Assembly: GCA_031385445.1 (NCBI GenBank)
Contig: JANNBM010000041.1
Coordinates: 1-54,669, forward strand
DNA: 54,669 bases
Direction of reading: 5' to 3'
DNA from: CAIYZT01 sp031385445
Lineage (GTDB): Bacteria; Pseudomonadota; Alphaproteobacteria; Rhodobacterales; Rhodobacteraceae
Part shown: one piece after another, positions 51,701 to 54,669 of the stretch
How the letters are laid out: each line of letters starts with the position of its first letter
Numbering within the stretch: the first letter of the stretch is position 1
Notes under the pieces: model-generated
The model's input: only the letters and a program-made list of their open reading frames with translations
The model's database searches: none
Told to the model about the DNA's origin: nothing
Made by a program: the position numbers and the translations under genes

Positions 51701-52389
51701 TGGCGCTCGTCTCGCGCGGTTTGCTGAAAGCCGCGGATTTGCCCCGCATCGACAACGCCCTCGCCATCGGCGCCTCTGTGCCGATGGACCGCGCGCTTTT
51801 GAACATTCCGCAAGACGCTTTCGTGCTTGCCATGGTGGCCCGCGCCATCCCGACCAAAGGCTGGATCGAAGCCATCGCTGCCGTGCACCGCGCCCGCGAA
51901 ATATCGGGCAACGATATCCATCTGGTCATCGTGGGGGACGGCCCTGAATATGACAGGTTGAAAAGCAAAGTGCCGCCGCACATTCACCTTGAAGGCTTTC
52001 GCAGCGACATTCGCGCGTATTTTGCGATGGCCGACATCGGCCTTTTGCCGTCGCGGTTCAAGGGCGAAAGCTTTCCTTTGGTGCTGATCGATTGTCTGCA
52101 CGCCGGCAAACCGGTGATTGCGTCGAAAGTGGGCGAGATCCCCTATATGCTGACCACGCCGACCGGGGTGGCAGGCGCGATGTTTGCGTTGAAGGACTGG
52201 CAGATTCCGGTCGAAGACCTGGCGTTGCAGATCGCTGATCTGGCGCGGAACCCGCGCCTTCTGGCCGAGATGACATCCCGTGTCCCCGAAGCGTCGCGCA
52301 GGTTTGACCCAAAGGTGATGCGCGACCGGTATGCGGCAGTTTACGAAGGCGTCACCAGTCGCGCCGAAGTGCGCCAAGCGGCAGAGTGA
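48727..52389 (+). CDS. Sulfotransferase-like / coiled-coil / GT2 / GT4 fusion protein
   Basis: A 1220-residue multidomain protein. Residues 1-260 form a sulfotransferase-like P-loop domain (LGPNRTGTS at 16-24, then VMKDPRLCVLLDFWLPL). Residues about 285-440 are coiled coil containing two near-identical 22-residue repeats. A GT2 domain starts near 556 (MVSILVPNYNHVAFLRQRL, MDDCSSDDSRA, VAESDDW). A GT4 domain occupies about 857-1205 (GYAFCSGGGETFPITLANEM, MVARAIPTKGWIEAI, LLPSRFKGESFPLVLIDCLH). It could build and sulfate a surface glycan, but acceptor and sugars are unknown. It follows ugd by 128 nt. Confidence 0.85.
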   Translation: MTLNPNATPRHMILCLGPNRTGTSAVTAAIAALGAELGFASVYANDENQKGFFEHPDLITLNEKLLIALGGAWDSAGFHGKQAIAAQKRALGPLQREATDFLQKNFAGHDVCVMKDPRLCVLLDFWLPLVQAAGFDRIDCVHVLRSPVEAALSQQVRVARRPDFYDVGKNLGEGAALWLSYMGQMWDGFDLARHTLVSFDALVDRPAASLDRMARLLDLTQDQAQTDAFVTRFVDTKLRHSKTKAADSKAVDAALPQARPVFDALQPLCEGGHLKAADIVFVMQAAKAASGAIDGMQSAILARASNAKRAANAELYRLKDLVAEAERAAKDMAKEHSKALRDLAEETERAAKDMAKEHSKALHDLAEESERTQKRLRADFAKQRKALKADHARVTDDFRILLENTVNAYELQLAGVMAQIAQTRLSFERDVHLVQQERAAISATLASWKMSRSWRITAPIRTAAEVARSVTKVASAGWIRFNHFARRQYREIDKRSPQIAEGLRRFISPLFRYGNRAILHSNYVPAQVKHAGFVAGQPILQFDYQRPQELSAYCPMVSILVPNYNHVAFLRQRLDSIFAQTWTNYEVILMDDCSSDDSRAILQEYADRYADRTRVIFNDENSGGAFVQWERGMKAARGELIWVAESDDWCSLNFLETLVPFFANQAVQLAFVPSVFMNKDGTQQVWSMGEYLSGLGPDRWGQPFVLTAPQIVRESFAEKNIIPNASSAVFRLHDRLDVMENEVWRGMRTCGDWVFYLNQIRGGLVAYSPEAQNFYRQHPQNTSVTSFSKDSYYIEHEIVAKTVQRHYAVDSSVFQSQQQNLILHWTRNRPSFDRAEFDACYALSRIADEGRHRKPKLLMAGYAFCSGGGETFPITLANEMKTAGYDVTFLNCMQEEELPGIRNQLARDIPVVTNYEDLEGILRDFEIDVIHSHHAWVDNTILDILPETCPTKTVISLHGMYETMQDDQLKRTLPRLVKRTGAMVYTAEKNIVALVSRGLLKAADLPRIDNALAIGASVPMDRALLNIPQDAFVLAMVARAIPTKGWIEAIAAVHRAREISGNDIHLVIVGDGPEYDRLKSKVPPHIHLEGFRSDIRAYFAMADIGLLPSRFKGESFPLVLIDCLHAGKPVIASKVGEIPYMLTTPTGVAGAMFALKDWQIPVEDLALQIADLARNPRLLAEMTSRVPEASRRFDPKVMRDRYAAVYEGVTSRAEVRQAAE
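49701..49832 (+). repeat. Two 66-bp in-frame tandem repeats
   Basis: Copies at 49701-49766 and 49767-49832 differ at only a few bases and encode ERAAKDMAKEHSKAL with RDLAEET and HDLAEES endings. The 22-residue period keeps heptad phase (three heptads plus one residue), and a third divergent unit follows. Confidence 0.88.
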
Positions 52390-52468
52390 GCGGTCCTTGC
52401 ATGTTTAAGTTTGCCTTGCGCCGCGCCGCGCGATCCCGGTCCCTGGCAGCGGCCGAAGGGAAGTTGAG

Positions 52469-54669
52469 ATGACTGATAAACCGCAGCTGATCTTGCACAT
52501 CGGGATGGGCAAGACCGGAACCACCGCTCTGCAAGAAACGTTCTGGGCAAATCGCGGTCCGCTTGAGCGGGCAGGCATCACGTATCCAACGATTGGTGCC
52601 GTCTCGGCGGCGCACCATCTGATCTCGCCCTATGTGCCAAAAGTGCTTGCCGGCAATGGTTGGACGTTCCGGGCGGTCGACGACTGGGCGCCAAAGCTTG
52701 TCAAGAGCGGGGCAAAGCGCATCTTGATGTCGTCCGAGTTGATTGCCTGGGCCAGCCCCGGGCTTGCAACCAGCTTTTGCCAAAGTCTTCAGCCGTATTT
52801 CGACCTGAAAATCTGTCTCTATGTGCGGCGTCAGGACAATATCATGATGGCCGCCTACAACCAGCAGATCAAAGCGGGGAACCAGACCAACCCTATCGAA
52901 AAGAACCTGGAACAGCTGATCAAAAGCTTCGATTTCGCGGCCACGATTGCAACTTGGGAAGCGGCCGTTGGGACGCAGAACATGATCGTGCGCCCCTATG
53001 AACGCGCGCAATTTCCGGGCGGCGATCTGATCGCGGATTTTGTAACGCATGTCTTGGGCATCGCGATGCCCGAAGATTTCAAACCCCTCGCCAAAGACAA
53101 CAGCAACCCGCGGTTTTCTTATGTGGCCTTGGAATACAAACGCCTGATCAACTGTGTTTGCGGCAATGTCGCGGCATCGGGCGTTTATACGCCCGCGCTT
53201 TCGGACTTTTCAAAGCAGCATGACGCCGGCGCTTCGGCGGTGTTTTCCGAACAGGGCCTGCTGAGCGTTGAACTTCGGCAAAAGATCCTGACCCATTTTG
53301 CGGCACAAAATGCCGAAATCGCGGCCAGGTTTCTGGGCAAAGAGGTTTTGTTTACCGAAGAGCTGTCCAAAGATGCGCTCAGTGCCCCCGAAGTTACCGG
53401 GCAAGACCTGAAATCAGTTTCCGATTGGCTGATGGCGAACCACAAAGGCTTGGCCGAACACCTGATCGAGGCCGCAAAGAAGGCCCAAGCGCAGGAGCGC
53501 CCTGTCATCAAACGGGCGGGTGTGGCGCTGCTGCGGGCTTTTGGGCAAGAGGCACCGGGCCGCGGGGCAAAGCCCGTTGCGCGCCCGGCCGCTGCTTTGG
53601 CCAAGCCGCCATCGAACAGCCTGCGCGTGATCATCCATCCGGGGCTGCCAAAAACCGGAACGACCTCAATTCAGGAGGCATTTTTCAAGAACCGCGCCGC
53701 GCTGCTGCGTGATCATGGCATTTTGTACCCCGGACTGGACGAAAACCACACCCAACCGATCCTTGGCCTGTTCCGCGAGGATGCACTGGTGAACGTGCGC
53801 TTTGCCGGAATGAATGAGGCAGGCCTTGCGCGCTATAAAACCGAGGTGCGGTCCAAGGTGGAGGCCGAGATCAAAGCGGCTGGCTGGCATACGCTTTTGA
53901 TTTCGGGCGAGGGGATATCGACCCTCAAAGCCGAAGGCTGGCGCGCCTTTGTGGATTGGTTGCAGGGCCTTGGCCTAACCCGGATCGAGGTGATCTTTGG
54001 CCTGCGTGATGGCATGGATCTGGTGCGCAGCACGATCCAGCAGAACATCAAGACCGGGCTTTTGCTGGAAGATCAGTATAAGACCCCCCCCGTCATGCGG
54101 GCCCGCGCCCGGCTGGCGCCGATCATTGCCACGCTTGGCAAGGCGCAGATTTCAATTTGGGATTTTGACGACGCCCGCGCCGCGCCGGGCGGTCTTTTGC
54201 ACCATTTCTGCGTCAGCCTTGATCTGGACCCAGCCGTCTGCCAGCTGATTGCGCAGACCCCCGTGTTTCAGAACGAAAGCATGACCCAAACCGGGGTTGA
54301 TGCCCTGGCCGAGCGCAACCGCAAACTTGGCAAGCGTGTGGGGGTCAGCGGGGCCGAGCAAACCCACTTCCTGGCGCTGGAGGGGCCGAAATACCGCCTG
54401 CCGGACGAGGTTGCAGAACGGGTAAAGGTGGCAATCGGGCAGGACGCGGACTGGGTGGCGAAGGTTTTTCCAAAGTCGGCCCAGACGAAATCATCCCTCA
54501 AAAAGGTGACGGCTGAAACGCTTGATCAACCAAAACTGCCCGCGCCCGCCCCTGTATCGCTTGGCACCAAAGCGTTGCATATTGCAGTCCGGGTGCGCGC
54601 CTTCGCGCGCGATCTCGTCCGGCCGTCTATTCCAAAGGCGTCTGTCGTCGCCAAATCGGCCGAAAGGAT
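52469..54669 (+). CDS. Tandem sulfotransferase-domain protein (3' end beyond window)
   Basis: An open frame of at least 733 codons running off the right edge. It contains two sulfotransferase-like P-loop domains. The first starts LILHIGMGKTGTTALQETF (loop near residues 12-20), with LERAGITYP after it. The second begins near residue 386 as VIIHPGLPKTGTTSIQEAFF with LRDHGILYPG after it. Both copies keep the GKTGTT/PKTGTT phosphosulfate-binding signature, so internal duplication is likely. It lies 79 nt after the glycosyltransferase fusion. PAPS-dependent sulfation is inferred; the acceptor is unknown. Confidence 0.8.
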   Translation, partial: MTDKPQLILHIGMGKTGTTALQETFWANRGPLERAGITYPTIGAVSAAHHLISPYVPKVLAGNGWTFRAVDDWAPKLVKSGAKRILMSSELIAWASPGLATSFCQSLQPYFDLKICLYVRRQDNIMMAAYNQQIKAGNQTNPIEKNLEQLIKSFDFAATIATWEAAVGTQNMIVRPYERAQFPGGDLIADFVTHVLGIAMPEDFKPLAKDNSNPRFSYVALEYKRLINCVCGNVAASGVYTPALSDFSKQHDAGASAVFSEQGLLSVELRQKILTHFAAQNAEIAARFLGKEVLFTEELSKDALSAPEVTGQDLKSVSDWLMANHKGLAEHLIEAAKKAQAQERPVIKRAGVALLRAFGQEAPGRGAKPVARPAAALAKPPSNSLRVIIHPGLPKTGTTSIQEAFFKNRAALLRDHGILYPGLDENHTQPILGLFREDALVNVRFAGMNEAGLARYKTEVRSKVEAEIKAAGWHTLLISGEGISTLKAEGWRAFVDWLQGLGLTRIEVIFGLRDGMDLVRSTIQQNIKTGLLLEDQYKTPPVMRARARLAPIIATLGKAQISIWDFDDARAAPGGLLHHFCVSLDLDPAVCQLIAQTPVFQNESMTQTGVDALAERNRKLGKRVGVSGAEQTHFLALEGPKYRLPDEVAERVKVAIGQDADWVAKVFPKSAQTKSSLKKVTAETLDQPKLPAPAPVSLGTKALHIAVRVRAFARDLVRPSIPKASVVAKSAER

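Noticed and set aside
1..54669. CRISPR arrays, insertion sequences, rRNA genes, toxin-antitoxin pairs or phage integrase
   Set aside because: No spacer-repeat pattern, transposase motif or terminal repeats were found. The DUF2793 gene is phage-related but isolated, so no prophage is called.

Overview
The window is a chromosomal segment of a high-GC alphaproteobacterium, almost certainly family Rhodobacteraceae (Rhodobacter/Gemmobacter/Tabrizicola-like). This rests on gene content and layout: an NDUFS4-like complex I accessory subunit, a DUF1127 micro-protein, DUF1467 beside methylmalonyl-CoA epimerase, a ybgC-tolQRAB-pal-cpoB-tilS-ftsH block, a ligase-associated helicase/PdeM pair and a DUF2793 tail-fibre gene of the type linked to gene transfer agents. 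Most genes use Rhodobacteraceae codon preferences. I see no insertion sequence, integrase, CRISPR array or rRNA operon. No species call is possible from the sequence alone.

Layout. 1-5.4 kb: a small lipoprotein, then leftward uvrB with a 59-codon membrane-protein gene behind it, then an NDUFS4-like gene, a DUF2125-like secreted protein, a GNAT enzyme and tRNA-Arg(UCU). 5.5-9.0 kb: a DUF1800/DUF1501 pair and a RimL-type acetyltransferase. 9.0-15.9 kb: a stand-alone receiver protein, mce-DUF1467, an EI24 membrane protein with a nitroreductase, an M48 lipoprotein protease, msrA, prmA and small genes ending in two facing terminators. 16.2-19.3 kb: ruvC-ruvA-(GIY-YIG nuclease)-ruvB. 19.4-29.6 kb: a hypothetical gene, a SpeD-family gene, a 25-residue lipoprotein gene, then the envelope constriction block ybgC-tolQ-tolR-tolA-tolB-pal-cpoB followed by tilS and ftsH. 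29.8-34.4 kb: a MOSC protein, fhs with a structured leader, chorismate mutase, folD (one-carbon metabolism) and a membrane LytTR protein. 34.4-37.5 kb: leftward DNA-repair pair helicase-pdeM. 38-44.7 kb: YmdB-like phosphodiesterase, two transporters, a YebC-family factor, an acyltransferase with a strong PHO-box-like promoter array, an ACT protein and a LysE/ArgO exporter. 44.8-54.7 kb: DUF2793 tail-fibre-like protein, UDP-glucose dehydrogenase, and two very large genes combining sulfotransferase-like and glycosyltransferase domains, probably a cell-surface glycan locus continuing past the right edge.

How genes work together. Much of the window is conserved housekeeping: nucleotide excision repair (uvrB with a near-consensus LexA box), Holliday-junction processing (ruvCAB), envelope constriction (Tol-Pal), tRNA-Ile lysidine formation (tilS), membrane proteolysis (ftsH) and folate one-carbon flow (fhs, folD). 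The features I find least expected are: a GIY-YIG nuclease gene wedged between ruvA and ruvB with translational overlap; four 11-bp-phased PHO-type half-sites before a lysophospholipid-type acyltransferase; a switch-like RNA leader before fhs; a sulfotransferase/coiled-coil/GT2/GT4 fusion with perfect-register 22-residue repeats; and a gene encoding two tandem sulfotransferase-like domains. All positions and translations were read by eye; family names come from motif recognition, not from database searches.
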